DNA of 64,000 nucleotides from Massiliimalia massiliensis (GCF_900155615.1 NZ_FUHT01000004.1:186001-250000), one strand, 5' to 3'. Counted from the stretch's first letter, positions 17,037-26,017 are shown. Program-made: numbers and translations. The notes: generated by a model from the sequence alone, not told the origin.

Positions 17037-18986
17037 TTATCGGATTTTTGCACCTGCTGGGATATGATCGTCTACAAACAAAACTCTTGCAGCGTCGTCG
17101 CAGTCGGCGGCGAGGATCATCCCGTTTGACATTACGCCCCGCAGTTTAACCGGCTTAAGATTGGCAACAATGATAACTTTTTTTCCGATTAAATCAGCCG
17201 GCTGGTACCAGGCGGCAATCCCGGAGACGACCTGACGCGGCGTGCCGCTGCCGTCGTCAAGCTGAAGACAGAGCAGCTTATCAGATTTTTTAACAGGCTC
17301 GCATTCGATGATTTTGGCCGCCTTCAGCTCTACTTTGGCAAAATCGTCAATATTGATAATCAGACCCTCCGGCGCCTCCTCTTTCGTTTCTTCTTTCTGT
17401 GCTGCGGCTTTCTGGCTTGCCTCAATTTCTTTTTCCAGCTCTTCCAGTTTTTTCACCTCGTCAATCCGAGCAAAGAGCGGGGCGGCGGTTCCAACCTTCC
17501 CCTCCTTTAGCTTTCCGAATTCATTCAGGGACGGATAGCAGGTAATGTCTGTATTGATCTGCGCAAAAATCTTTTCTGCGGTCTGGGGAAGGAACGGGGA
17601 AACCATGACGGCGATAAACCGGATGCTCTCCAACAGGTTATAGAGCACAGTTTGAAGCCTTGGGTAGTTCGCTTCGTCCTTTGCCAAAGTCCACGGCGCG
17701 GTTTCATCAATATATTTATTGCTCCGGCGTGCAACATTTATGATTACTTCCAGTGCGTCGGCAACCTTAAATTGATTCATCAGGCTGGTGTATTCCTTCA
17801 CTGAGGAAAGGCAGGTGGATTTCAGGTCGTCGTCCAGAGCGTCTGCGACACCGGCATTTTTGACAGCTCCGTCAAAATATTTGTTGGACATGGCGACCGT
17901 CCGGTTGACCAGGTTGCCCAATGTGTTGGCAAGATCCGAGTTATAGCGGGCGATGATATTTTCATAGGTGATCGTCCCGTCCTGCGCATAAGGCATTTCC
18001 TTAAGCAGATAATACCGGACGCCGTCCACGCCAAAATGGCGGGCCAGGTCGTCGGCATACATGACGTTTCCTTTGGATTTGCTCATTTTATCCGTGCCGG
18101 AGAGCAGCCATGGATGGCCGAACACCTGCTTTGGCAGCGGCAGGCCGAGCGCCATCAGCATAATCGGCCAGTAGATCGTGTGGAAGCGCAGGATGTCTTT
18201 TCCGATAATGTGGACGTCCGCAGGCCAGTATTTCTCAAACAGCTCGCTGCTTCCGTCCGGGTCATAGCCTAAGGCGGTAATATAGTTGGTAAGCGCGTCC
18301 AGCCAGACATAGATGACATGCTTCGGGTCAAAATCGACTGGAATACCCCAGCTAAAGGAGGTTCTGGAAACACACAGATCCTGCAGGCCCGGCTTTAAGA
18401 AATTGTTAACCATTTCGCGCTTCCGGGATTCCGGCTGGATAAATTCCGGATGCTCCTCAATGTACTGCATCAGACGATCCTGGTACTTGCTCATCTTGAA
18501 GAAATAGGCCTCTTCCTTGGTTTTTTTGACCGGACGTCCGCAGTCCGGGCAGCAGCCGTCTGCAAGCTGAGTTTCTGTCCAGAAGGATTCGCAGGGGGTG
18601 CAGTACCAGCCTTCATATTCGCTTTTGTAGATATCCCCCTGGTCGTAGAGCTTTTGAAAGATCTTTTTCACAACCGCCTCATGGTAATCATCCGTTGTGC
18701 GGATGAACTTATCATAGGAGCAGTCCATCAAATCCCAAATCCGGCGGATTTCTCCGGCGACCTGGTCGACATAGGCTTTCGGTGTGATGCCCATTTCATT
18801 GGCAATTTCCTGAATCTTCTGCCCGTGCTCGTCTGTCCCGGTAAGGAAGAACACATCGTCGCCTATCATCCGTTTGAACCGCGCAATGGCGTCGGTCAGG
18901 ACGATTTCGTAAGAATTCCCGATATGCGGCTTGCGGGAGGTATACGCAATTGCGGTTGTTAAATAAAATTTTTGCTGTTCAGACAT
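17037..18986 (-). CDS. metG: Methionyl-tRNA synthetase
   Basis: MetRS charges tRNA-Met. The 649-residue class I synthetase has the HIGH-like motif in SRKPHIGNSYE, the zinc-type CTPC and CPDC pairs (residues 128-148), KMSKSKGN near residue 300, an anticodon-binding helical domain, and a C-terminal tRNA-binding OB domain (VELKAAKIIECEPVKKSDKLL) joined by a Lys/Glu-rich linker. AAAGGTGA precedes the ATG. The Met T-box lies upstream. Short gaps downstream suggest that metF and metH share the control. Confidence 0.96.
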   Translation of the reverse strand: MSEQQKFYLTTAIAYTSRKPHIGNSYEIVLTDAIARFKRMIGDDVFFLTGTDEHGQKIQEIANEMGITPKAYVDQVAGEIRRIWDLMDCSYDKFIRTTDDYHEAVVKKIFQKLYDQGDIYKSEYEGWYCTPCESFWTETQLADGCCPDCGRPVKKTKEEAYFFKMSKYQDRLMQYIEEHPEFIQPESRKREMVNNFLKPGLQDLCVSRTSFSWGIPVDFDPKHVIYVWLDALTNYITALGYDPDGSSELFEKYWPADVHIIGKDILRFHTIYWPIMLMALGLPLPKQVFGHPWLLSGTDKMSKSKGNVMYADDLARHFGVDGVRYYLLKEMPYAQDGTITYENIIARYNSDLANTLGNLVNRTVAMSNKYFDGAVKNAGVADALDDDLKSTCLSSVKEYTSLMNQFKVADALEVIINVARRSNKYIDETAPWTLAKDEANYPRLQTVLYNLLESIRFIAVMVSPFLPQTAEKIFAQINTDITCYPSLNEFGKLKEGKVGTAAPLFARIDEVKKLEELEKEIEASQKAAAQKEETKEEAPEGLIINIDDFAKVELKAAKIIECEPVKKSDKLLCLQLDDGSGTPRQVVSGIAAWYQPADLIGKKVIIVANLKPVKLRGVMSNGMILAADCDDAARVLFVDDHIPAGAKIR

Positions 18987-19034
18987 AGTAGATTCACCTT
19001 TCTTTACATTTCACAAATAATAGCTTGCTGGCCT

Positions 19035-19344
19035 TCGGGATAAACAAAAACTCCCGTTCCCGAAACCAGGTTTCGAGGACGAGAGCAAAACTTCCGTGGT
19101 ACCACCTCAATTTTCCTTTCCCTCACGGAAAAGGACTCATCTGCTGCAGACCATAGGCGGCCGACAGCATATTGCGATAACGGGCAAACCCGTCGCAGCC
19201 TAAAGGAAATCCCTTTTCGGTGCGCAGCTCCAAGACCATCTTCAGCAAATTTCCCCTTATCCGTTCTCAGCCTGTCGGACTCTCTGCAAAAGCTTCCTTT
19301 GCTTACTCTTCTTTTCACAGCCAGTTTGTAAACCTATATAATTG
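19035..19344 (-). ncRNA. T-box leader, methionine-responsive, upstream of metG
   Basis: On the minus strand the T-box GAGGTGGTACCACGG (about 19107-19093) precedes a terminator stem (CTCTCGTCCTCGAAACC with GGTTTCGGGAACGGGAG, 19087-19051) and TTTTTGTTT. Stem I carries AGAGAG and ends GTCTTGGAGC. The specifier triplet just before it, after GAAG, is ATG, the methionine codon. Uncharged tRNA-Met would promote readthrough into metG and probably the following met genes. Confidence 0.94.
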
Positions 19345-19349
19345 TACTT

Positions 19350-19378
19350 ATTATATCCATTTTTTTAAAAAAAGTCAA
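19350..19378 (-). promoter_or_regulatory. Promoter of the metG T-box operon
   Basis: On the minus strand, TTGACT (19378-19373) and TATAAT (19355-19350) are separated by 17 nt. Confidence 0.85.
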
Positions 19379-19472
19379 GCGAAAATCCATTGTTGGAAAA
19401 ATTCGTATAGATTGCCGATTGTGGCTTTTCCGGTTACCCTCTATAATGGAAGGGAGGATTGGGGGATGGGAA

Positions 19473-20303
19473 ATGAAACGAATTGTTGCAGATTATCATA
19501 TGCACACCACCGTTTCGCCGGACGGCGCCAATACAATGGAAGAAATGTGCGAAGCGGCTATACAGAAAGGGATACGGGAAGTTGCCTTTACCGACCATTT
19601 TGAAATTTTCTCACCTGATTTCAAGGGCTCCTGTTATTCCCCGATAGACCGGTTTACCCTGGAATACTGGCAGCGTTATGTTGACGCTTTTGCACGCTGC
19701 AAAGAAAAATATGGGGATCGTTTCTCCTTTAAAAGCGGGATTGAGCTCGGGCAACCGCACCTAAATCCAAAATTTTCCGAGAAGGTGCTCAGCATGATGC
19801 CGCTTGACTTTGTATTGGGTTCTCTGCACAAAGCGGAGGACACAGATTTCAGCGAACGGGATTACCTGGCCGGGCGGAATGAGGATTATTGCAGGATGAA
19901 CCTGGAAGAGCTGTACCGGCTTGCGGATGAGGGGGATTTTGACACGCTGGCGCACATCGACCTGATTAAGCGCTATGCGGCCCGGCAGGGTGTATGCGTC
20001 ACTTTGATGGATTATAAGGCGGAGTTTGCCTGCGTGCTGAAACGGCTGATTGAGCGCGGAAAGGGAATTGAGATCAATACCTCCGGTCTGCGCCAGGGTA
20101 TGGGAGAAGCGATCCCCTGTATGGAGATTTTGAGGTTTTATCATGAGCTTGGCGGGGAAATTCTGACGATCGGCTCAGACGCGCACTGTGCGGAGGACAT
20201 CGCGGCGGACTTTGACACTGCATATGAAATGGCAAAAGAAGCGGGATTTCGGGCAATTGCGCTGTATACTCAGCGGAAATGTTCCTTTTACGATATTGAT
20301 TAG
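19473..20303 (+). CDS. PHP domain protein, histidinol-phosphatase-like
   Basis: This protein of about 276 residues is a PHP-type metallo-phosphoesterase. Metal-binding motifs are visible: DYHMHTTVSPDG at the start, FTDHFE, SGIELG, GSLHKAED, HIDLIKR and GSDAHCAED near the end. The family includes the HisK/HisJ type histidinol phosphatase of Firmicutes. No his genes are nearby, so it may act on another phosphate ester. I chose the ATG at 19473, preceded by a G-rich site. An ATG at 19446 is also in frame. It is followed after 14 nt by a small membrane protein gene. Confidence 0.85.
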   Translation: MKRIVADYHMHTTVSPDGANTMEEMCEAAIQKGIREVAFTDHFEIFSPDFKGSCYSPIDRFTLEYWQRYVDAFARCKEKYGDRFSFKSGIELGQPHLNPKFSEKVLSMMPLDFVLGSLHKAEDTDFSERDYLAGRNEDYCRMNLEELYRLADEGDFDTLAHIDLIKRYAARQGVCVTLMDYKAEFACVLKRLIERGKGIEINTSGLRQGMGEAIPCMEILRFYHELGGEILTIGSDAHCAEDIAADFDTAYEMAKEAGFRAIALYTQRKCSFYDID

Positions 20304-20317
20304 GAGGGGAAAACTGT

Positions 20318-20572
20318 ATGATGGGAGTTAATATTATATTTTTAGTCGGTGTTTTTGTGATCCTATTGATAGGCGTGGTCGCAGCGGTGCTTGCCGTCTG
20401 CCTGAAAAAGGTGAATGCGCAGGAACGCCCGGAGGAAATGCCGAACCAGCAGGATTTCCAAAACCATCAGTGGATGACGGAAGAACAGAACAGGATCATA
20501 CAGGATCAGAACCGAATTATTCAGGAACAGGTTCAGCAGCAGATCAACCAGGATCACATGCGAAATATGTAA
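20318..20572 (+). CDS. Small single-pass membrane protein with a Gln-rich tail
   Basis: I do not recognise this 84-residue protein. It has one N-terminal hydrophobic helix (residues 3-29, rich in Val, Ile and Leu) ending in KK. A hydrophilic tail follows with the repeated heptad-like units EQNRII, DQNRII and EQVQQQ, likely a short cytoplasmic coiled coil (inferred). The ribosome binding site AGGAGGGG is strong, and the frame ends just before a terminator. It is probably co-transcribed with the PHP gene 14 nt upstream. Confidence 0.75.
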   Translation: MMGVNIIFLVGVFVILLIGVVAAVLAVCLKKVNAQERPEEMPNQQDFQNHQWMTEEQNRIIQDQNRIIQEQVQQQINQDHMRNM

Positions 20573-20573
20573 C

Positions 20574-20615
20574 AAAAGCGGATGGAACCGGCAAATACCG
20601 GCGCCATCCGCTTTT
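20574..20615. terminator. Bidirectional terminator between the small membrane protein gene and ttcA
   Basis: A 12-bp stem AAAAGCGGATGG/CCATCCGCTTTT lies between convergent genes, with an inner CCGG/CCGG stem and a T-run on both strands. Confidence 0.8.
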
Positions 20616-20621
20616 TGGCAG

Positions 20622-21362
20622 CTACGATTTTTTCTGCTGTTTTTCCGGATAACCCCAGCCATCCAGACCGGCCCGGCGCATGGCGCCAAACATCCGGAAG
20701 GTGAAGCCGTCGTCCCCGTGTTCCCGTTCCCGAAGGAACTGTTTCATCTCTTCCCGTTTTGTTTTCCCGTCTACCGGGCACTTTGACTTGACAATCGGAA
20801 GGCCGTTTTTTACGGCCGCTTTCCTGACATCCCGTTCCGGCGCGAATACCATGGGCCGGATCATCCAGAGCTGCTTTGTCGAGAGGTAGCTTTTCGGGGC
20901 AAAGCATCCGAGCCTTCCTTCAACAAATAAATTCATCATAAAGGTTTCCACTACGTCGTCAAAATGATGCCCTAACGCCACCTTGTTGCAGCCGGCTTCC
21001 AGCGCCGCGTCATGCAGCGCGCCGCGCCGCATTTTGGCGCAAAGGCTGCAGGGATGCTTTTCCTTCCTGATATCAAAAACGATTTCACCAATCCGGGTTT
21101 CCTTGAGAATATAGGGAACTCCCAGTTCGTCGCAAAACGCTTTGATCGGGGAATAATCAGTGTGAATTCCGCCAAAGGACGGATCGAGGGTAATGGCGGC
21201 CAGGTCATAGTCGATGCCGATAAACCGTTTCAGGAGCACCAGCCCTTTCAGGAGCACAACAGAGTCCTTTCCGCCCGATACGCCCACCGCAATTTTATCC
21301 CCGTCCTGGATCAGGTCGAATTCATGGATTGCTTTCCTCATATATCCCAACATCTTCTGCAT
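20622..21362 (-). CDS. ttcA: TtcA-like tRNA 2-thiocytidine biosynthesis ATPase
   Basis: This 246-residue protein is a PP-loop ATPase that activates a tRNA base for thiolation. The ATP motif GVSGGKDSVVLL lies near residue 28. The first Cys pair is in HPCSLCAKMRRGALHDAA, followed by GHHFDDVVETFMMNLFVEGRL and a third Cys in SKCPVDG. This is the TtcA/TtuA-type layout with an iron-sulfur cluster. C32 thiolation is the best guess. Other clostridial members of the family have unassigned substrates. GAGGTGA lies 5 nt before the ATG. Confidence 0.85.
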   Translation of the reverse strand: MQKMLGYMRKAIHEFDLIQDGDKIAVGVSGGKDSVVLLKGLVLLKRFIGIDYDLAAITLDPSFGGIHTDYSPIKAFCDELGVPYILKETRIGEIVFDIRKEKHPCSLCAKMRRGALHDAALEAGCNKVALGHHFDDVVETFMMNLFVEGRLGCFAPKSYLSTKQLWMIRPMVFAPERDVRKAAVKNGLPIVKSKCPVDGKTKREEMKQFLREREHGDDGFTFRMFGAMRRAGLDGWGYPEKQQKKS

Positions 21363-21420
21363 AGGGTCACCTCATAAGAAAGATTGAACAAAATTTTCCG
21401 CTTCAAATAGAAACAAAATT

Positions 21421-21429
21421 ATTATATCA
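21421..21429 (-). promoter_or_regulatory. Extended -10 promoter element for ttcA
   Basis: On the minus strand TGATATAAT forms an extended -10 about 60 nt before the ttcA start. No good -35 is visible. Confidence 0.5.
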
Positions 21430-21592
21430 CAAGTTGCAGAAATTGCATAGCAAGGATATGGGAAATAAATAAACCCGGCTCAGCTTCAAAATGTTCACAA
21501 AAGGGAAGATACTTTCTAATCATGTTTGTATACATTGTTACGATTTTTCAGGAAATATTGTAAAAAAAGTAGAAAAATCAAGGGCAAAGCCG

Positions 21593-21598
21593 TATAAT
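21593..21598 (+). promoter_or_regulatory. Probable -10 box for typA
   Basis: A perfect TATAAT lies 47 nt before the typA start codon. The -35 region is not convincing. I see nothing else in the divergent interval 21363-21644. Confidence 0.45.
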
Positions 21599-21644
21599 AT
21601 GTAAGGATTCGAATGAATAGGAAAGAAAAAAGAGGGAGATACGT

Positions 21645-23462
21645 TTGATTAGAGAAGATTTAAGAAATATTGCGATTGTCGCTCACGTTGACCACGGAAA
21701 GACCACCCTGGTGGATGAAATGCTGAAACAGGGCGGCGCGTTCCGAGAAAACCAGGTGGTACAGGACCGTGTCATGGACAACAATGATCTGGAACGGGAA
21801 CGTGGAATTACGATTTTAGCGAAAAACACTTCCGCCCACTATAAAGGGGTTAAGATTAATATCATCGATACACCCGGACATGCTGACTTCGGCGGGGAAG
21901 TAGAACGGATTTTAAAGATGGTGGACGGCGTGCTGCTGCTGGTAGACGCCTTTGAAGGTACTATGCCGCAGACGCGGTTCGTATTGCAAAAGGCATTGGA
22001 GCTGGGTCACAAAATCATCATCGTCGTCAATAAGATTGACCGTCCTGATGCGCGGCTGGACGAAATTGAGGATGAGGTGCTGGAGCTTCTCATGGATTTG
22101 AACGCGTCGGACGAGCAGCTCGACAGTCCGGTGATTTACTGCTCCGGACGGGAGGGAACAGCCTCCACCGACTACACTAAGCCGGGAACAGACCTGATCC
22201 CATTGTTTGATACTATTTTAGAGCATATCCCGCAGCCGGAAGGAGAGCCGGACGAGCCGTTCCAGATGTTGGTTTCATCGATCGACTATAACGATTATGT
22301 CGGCCGGATTGCCATTGGGAAGATTGACCGCGGCACACTCAAGCAGAACCAGGAAGTAATGGTGTGCGATTATCACAACCCGAAACGGCAGTATAAGGGC
22401 AAGGTCGTAAACCTTTATCAGATCGAGGGCCTGAACCGTGTACCCTGCGATACTGCGAAGATGGGAGATATTGTCTGCATTTCAGGAATTGCTGACCTTA
22501 CTATCGGAGATACCCTCTGCGATCCGGGAGCAGTGGAACCCATCGAGTTTTCCGCGATATCCCAGCCAACGGTGGAGATGACTTTTTCGGTTAACGATTC
22601 ACCGTTTGCCGGAAAAGAAGGAAAATTTGTCACAAGCCGCCAACTGCGTGACCGCCTGCAGCGGGAGCTGCTCAAGGACGTTTCCCTGCGCGTAGCCGAT
22701 TCTGATACCACCGACAGCTTCATTGTCGCGGGCCGCGGAGAGATGCATCTTTCGATTCTGATTGAAACAATGCGCCGCGAGGGCTATGAGCTTCAGGTGA
22801 GCACGCCGCGCGTTCTTTACCGGGAGATCAACGGGAAAAAATGCGAGCCGATCGAACGTCTTGTAATCGATGTGCCGGAAGAATATATGGGCGCTGTAAT
22901 GGAAAAAATGGGTGCAAGAAAAGCGGAGCTGCAGCACATGGCGCCGCAGGGCAGCCGGATGCGGATTGAATTTTTAATTCCTGCCCGCGGGCTGTTTGGA
23001 TATAAGAATGAATTCCTGACCGATACCAAAGGGGAAGGGATTATGAGTTCTGTCTTTGAATGCTACCAGCCTTATAAGGGAGAAATCCAGAAACGGAACA
23101 GCGGCTCCCTGATCGCGTTTGAAAGCGGGACTTCCGTGGCATACGGGCTGTTTAACGCCCAGGATCGGGGTACGCTGTTCATTGGCGCGGGCGTTCCGGT
23201 TTATGAAGGGATGGTAGTCGGCCAATCTCCAAAGGCAGAGGATCTGGTAGTCAATATCTGCAAAAAAAAGCAGCTTACAAATATGCGCGCCTCCGGTTCT
23301 GACGATGCTTTGCGGCTGGTTCCGCCAAAGGTGATGAGCCTGGAGCAGGCGCTGGAGTTTATTGCGGACGATGAACTGGTGGAGGTTACGCCGGAAAATA
23401 TCAGAATCAGGAAAGCGGTTCTGGATAATACCCAGCGTGCGAAGCTGCGGAATAAAAAGTAA
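21645..23462 (+). CDS. typA: Ribosome-associated GTPase TypA/BipA
   Basis: TypA/BipA is a translational GTPase that binds the ribosome and helps 50S assembly and stress growth. The 605-residue protein has all the G motifs: [12 protein letters not shown] (G1), RGITI (G2), [14 protein letters not shown] (G3), NKIDRP (G4) and YCSGREG (G5 region). EF-G-like domains II, III and V follow, with the BipA-specific C-terminus ending in [16 protein letters not shown]. The start is TTG at 21645, about 6 nt after AGAGGGAGA. Family members begin at this residue, so TTG is very likely used. Confidence 0.95.
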   Translation: MIREDLRNIAIVAHVDHGKTTLVDEMLKQGGAFRENQVVQDRVMDNNDLERERGITILAKNTSAHYKGVKINIIDTPGHADFGGEVERILKMVDGVLLLVDAFEGTMPQTRFVLQKALELGHKIIIVVNKIDRPDARLDEIEDEVLELLMDLNASDEQLDSPVIYCSGREGTASTDYTKPGTDLIPLFDTILEHIPQPEGEPDEPFQMLVSSIDYNDYVGRIAIGKIDRGTLKQNQEVMVCDYHNPKRQYKGKVVNLYQIEGLNRVPCDTAKMGDIVCISGIADLTIGDTLCDPGAVEPIEFSAISQPTVEMTFSVNDSPFAGKEGKFVTSRQLRDRLQRELLKDVSLRVADSDTTDSFIVAGRGEMHLSILIETMRREGYELQVSTPRVLYREINGKKCEPIERLVIDVPEEYMGAVMEKMGARKAELQHMAPQGSRMRIEFLIPARGLFGYKNEFLTDTKGEGIMSSVFECYQPYKGEIQKRNSGSLIAFESGTSVAYGLFNAQDRGTLFIGAGVPVYEGMVVGQSPKAEDLVVNICKKKQLTNMRASGSDDALRLVPPKVMSLEQALEFIADDELVEVTPENIRIRKAVLDNTQRAKLRNKK

Positions 23463-23481
23463 CTGTTATATTGCACTGACC

Positions 23482-23523
23482 GAGGTATCCTGTTGACCCT
23501 AGTTGACAGGATAGTCTCTTTTT
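23482..23523 (+). terminator. Terminator after typA
   Basis: The stem TATCCTGT/ACAGGATA, extended by GAG/CTC, is followed by five T. Confidence 0.75.
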
Positions 23524-23558
23524 ATCTGACCGCCGTTAGGCTGAACGGGAGATTTAAA

Positions 23559-24260
23559 ATGAAAATTGTTGTACTCAACGGCACCTCTGTAAAAGGGATT
23601 ACGTATCACATGAAAGAGATGTTTCTGCAATATCTCCGGACCGAAAATCAGATTACGGAATTCTATCCCGAGGATATGCCGCCTTTTTGCGTGGGATGTA
23701 AAAACTGTTTCCTTCGCGGAGAGGAAAGGTGCCCTCATGCAGAAACAATCGGGCCGATCTGGGACGCTTGCCTTGCGGCGGATCTTCTGGTTTTTGCCTA
23801 CCCCGTGTATGCGTTGCGGGCGCCGGCTTCGATCAAATCCGTATTAGACCACTTCTGTGTGCATTGGATGGTGCATCGTCCCGATCCAAAATTTTTTAAA
23901 AAGACCGCGGTTGTAATCACTAACAGCGTGGGTGCTCCGAACGGCTCGGCGCAGAAAGATGTGAAAACCAGTATGAACTGGATGGGAGTATCCAAGATAC
24001 ATACCTGCGGAGCGGGAATGATGGGGGACATTTTCTGGAGCAACATTACGGACAAACATCAAAAAATGTTAGAGCAGAAGATGACGCGGCTTGCCAAAAG
24101 GGTATCTGGGACAATGCCGCGCCTTCATAAAAGCTTTAAAGTCAACGCTCTGTTTTCCGTCTGTAAAATGATGCATCAGGGTGTACTGAAGTCGGAAGAC
24201 CGGCCGAGTCTTGACAATCAATTTTTTCTTGATAAGGGTTGGATCAGAGATAAGCGATAA
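23559..24260 (+). CDS. NAD(P)H-dependent flavin oxidoreductase-like protein (flavodoxin fold)
   Basis: This 233-residue protein has a flavodoxin-like fold of the NADPH-dependent FMN reductase type. MKIVVLNGTSVKG is the phosphate-binding start, LVFAYPVYALRAPASIKSVLDHF the flavin-side loop, and a Cys-rich segment FCVGCKNCFLRGEERCPH near residue 48 is common in clostridial iron-sulfur flavoprotein relatives. The start at 23559 has GGGAG upstream. An in-frame ATG at 23493 falls inside the typA terminator and is unlikely. The electron acceptor is unknown. Confidence 0.8.
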   Translation: MKIVVLNGTSVKGITYHMKEMFLQYLRTENQITEFYPEDMPPFCVGCKNCFLRGEERCPHAETIGPIWDACLAADLLVFAYPVYALRAPASIKSVLDHFCVHWMVHRPDPKFFKKTAVVITNSVGAPNGSAQKDVKTSMNWMGVSKIHTCGAGMMGDIFWSNITDKHQKMLEQKMTRLAKRVSGTMPRLHKSFKVNALFSVCKMMHQGVLKSEDRPSLDNQFFLDKGWIRDKR

Positions 24261-24296
24261 ATGGGCTATATTAACAGAAATTTGTTTTAGGCAGTG

Positions 24297-24328
24297 AAAA
24301 ACCGTCTGCATTTTTATGCAGACGGTTT
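24297..24328. terminator. Bidirectional terminator between the flavoprotein and RHH genes
   Basis: A perfect 14-bp stem AAAACCGTCTGCAT/ATGCAGACGGTTTT has a 4-nt loop and lies between convergent genes. Confidence 0.85.
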
Positions 24329-24335
24329 TGTGCGG

Positions 24336-24539
24336 TCATTCGGTCGGCTGGCTGTCGGACGGAACTCGTTTCTCCTCCTCTGGGGGAAGCGGGATCTTCC
24401 CATGTTTTTTCTCAAATTGCGCGATGCACATTCGGATGAGATAGAGAATCTGTCCGTTTGCAGACCGCCCCTCGTATCGGCATACATAATGCAGCTTTGC
24501 ATGCAGCTCTGCATCAATTCGGATGCCTAAATGCTTCAT
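24336..24539 (-). CDS. Small ribbon-helix-helix (Arc-like) DNA-binding protein
   Basis: This protein of about 67 residues starts KHLGIRIDAELHAKLHYVC, which has the beta-strand plus helix pattern of Arc/MetJ-like ribbon-helix-helix repressors, followed by a second helix (GQILYLIRMCIAQFEKKHG) and a proline/acid-rich tail. I prefer the ATG at 24539, with AAAGGTGAG upstream, over a GTG at 24554. There is no toxin gene beside it: it stands alone between a terminator and an AT-rich spacer. The target operon cannot be told. Confidence 0.75.
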   Translation of the reverse strand: MKHLGIRIDAELHAKLHYVCRYEGRSANGQILYLIRMCIAQFEKKHGKIPLPPEEEKRVPSDSQPTE

Positions 24540-24554
24540 TTTCAAATTTCTCAC

Positions 24555-24802
24555 CTTTAGCCTCGTTTTCTACTTCATTTTCATGAGAGATATAAATTTA
24601 TCTTAAGGATAAAAAAATATTTTTTGTTTTGTTTGGACTTAAAATAAGTACATTATTTTGTCGATAAATGCCGATCTATTCATATTTTTTCCAGAAAAAT
24701 ACAATTTATTCTTGGAAAAAGAAAATTCCTTCCTGCAAACTGAAAAAAGAACGGCGATCCACCCGAATGAAACGGGCCGGATCAAAACACAGATGCGCTC
24801 CC
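24555..24802. other. AT-rich spacer without recognisable gene
   Basis: About 250 nt, strongly AT-rich. An imperfect palindrome (TTTATCTTAAGGATAAA near 24597-24613) lies upstream of the RHH gene and could be an operator for it. I see no coding region. Confidence 0.4.
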
Positions 24803-24831
24803 TTGATTTTTCACTGTTAACATGATAAAAT
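24803..24831 (+). promoter_or_regulatory. Promoter of the cysteine synthase leader
   Basis: TTGATT at 24803-24808 and TAAAAT at 24826-24831 are 17 nt apart, and TGA before the -10 box makes it an extended -10. Confidence 0.7.
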
Positions 24832-24837
24832 TTGAAG

Positions 24838-25000
24838 GTACGATTATTTTTAGATAAGCCGGCCGGCGTGAAGTGCTTTTTTTCACGCCCCGTTTTTGAT
24901 TCTGTGCCGCCAAAAGGACGGCGGCGTTTTCGCCGCAGGTGAAAACGAATTGAATTTCGAAGAAAGGAAGCCTTTGCAAAACAGAGGTATGGTGGTCTAT
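24838..25000 (+). ncRNA. Structured 5' leader of the cysteine synthase gene (candidate cis-regulator)
   Basis: About 160 nt between the promoter and the start codon form several hairpins. GGCGTGAA/TTCACGCC (24865-24872 with 24882-24889) is followed by GTTTTT and resembles a terminator. GCCGCC (24906-24911) can pair with GGCGGC (24920-24925), or GCGGCG (24921-24926) can pair with CGCCGC (24931-24936), but not both. A small AAAGG/CCTTT hairpin (24963-24975) holds an AAGGAAG. It fits no riboswitch class that I recognise. Confidence 0.45.
24960..24977 (+). repeat. 18-nt element AAGAAAGGAAGCCTTTGC, copy 1 (cysteine synthase leader)
   Basis: It is identical to 37006-37023 in front of htrA, and in both places sits shortly before the start codon. 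It may be a shared translational signal. Confidence 0.6.
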
Positions 25001-26017
25001 ATGGAAGAAACAGTCAAGGAAAAATTTGAGCAGATTTCAGGGATGATTGGCAATACGCCGCTGCTGGAAATCGTTTTCCGGTATGACGGCGAGCTGCGCA
25101 GGATTTTTGCAAAGGCGGAGTATTATAATCTATCCGGGAGTATTAAAGACCGCGTGGCTTTCTATATTTTGAAAAAAGCGTATGAGACAGGAACAATCCG
25201 GCCTGGAGATATCATTGCCGAGGCAACCAGTGGAAATACGGGGATTGCCTTTTCTGCAATGGGAAGCTATCTGGGGCATCCGGTTGTGATCTATATGCCG
25301 GACTGGATGAGTAAAGAACGGATCAACCTGATGGAAAGCTATGGCGCAAGGGTCAGGCTGGTATCAAGGGAGCAGGGCGGCTTTCTGGGCTCGATCCGGC
25401 TGACAGAGGAGCTTGCGGAACAAGGCGGGGTATTCCTTCCGAAGCAGTTTTCCAATGAGGATAATGTCCAGTGCCATGATGAAACGACAGGAGAGGAAAT
25501 CGTCCAACAGCTCGCGGCAATCGGCTTGACCGCAGACGGCGTTGTAGCCGGAGTGGGAACCGGCGGCACAGTAATGGGGCTGGGAAAACGGCTGAGGGCG
25601 GCAAATCCGCGCTGTAAGGTGCATCCTCTGGAGCCAATGAATTCGCCGACTCTGTCCACCGGATACAAAACCGGGGTGCATAAGATTCAGGGGATTTCGG
25701 ATGAGTTTATCCCAAGCATCGTCCATTTAGATGAAATTGATGAAATAGTGTCTGTTGACGACATTGACTCGATTATTATGGCAAGGATGCTTTCTGAAAA
25801 GCTGGGAATCGGGGTAGGCGTCTCTTCAGGGGCGAATTTCCTGGGTTCTGTCCTGGCACAGAATATGCAGGGAAAAGACAGCGTGATTGTTACGGCGTTT
25901 GCCGATGATAATAAGAAATACCTTTCTACTGACTATTCCCAGCCGCAGGCCATGAGGGAAGAATACATCAGCAGCCATATCGAGCTGGTGACAGTGAAGG
26001 CTTATCGGTCAATATAA
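25001..26017 (+). CDS. Cysteine synthase family PLP enzyme (O-acetylserine sulfhydrylase-like)
   Basis: This protein of about 338 residues is a fold-type II PLP enzyme of the CysK/CysM/CBS group, which makes cysteine from O-acetylserine and sulfide or performs related beta-replacements. Motifs are MIGNTPLLE, the PLP lysine in LSGSIKDR, EATSGNTGIA, the GTGGTVMGLGK phosphate loop, and VGVSSGANFLG near the C-terminus. The C-terminal 40 residues differ from typical CysK, so O-acetylserine specificity is not certain. ATG at 25001 or 24989 may be used. No cysE is beside it. It is followed by its own terminator. Confidence 0.88.
   Translation: MEETVKEKFEQISGMIGNTPLLEIVFRYDGELRRIFAKAEYYNLSGSIKDRVAFYILKKAYETGTIRPGDIIAEATSGNTGIAFSAMGSYLGHPVVIYMPDWMSKERINLMESYGARVRLVSREQGGFLGSIRLTEELAEQGGVFLPKQFSNEDNVQCHDETTGEEIVQQLAAIGLTADGVVAGVGTGGTVMGLGKRLRAANPRCKVHPLEPMNSPTLSTGYKTGVHKIQGISDEFIPSIVHLDEIDEIVSVDDIDSIIMARMLSEKLGIGVGVSSGANFLGSVLAQNMQGKDSVIVTAFADDNKKYLSTDYSQPQAMREEYISSHIELVTVKAYRSI

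Noticed and set aside
23493-23558. Upstream start for the flavoprotein gene
   Set aside because: The 22 extra codons fall in the typA terminator and lack a ribosome binding site. The ATG at 23559 begins the flavodoxin fold.
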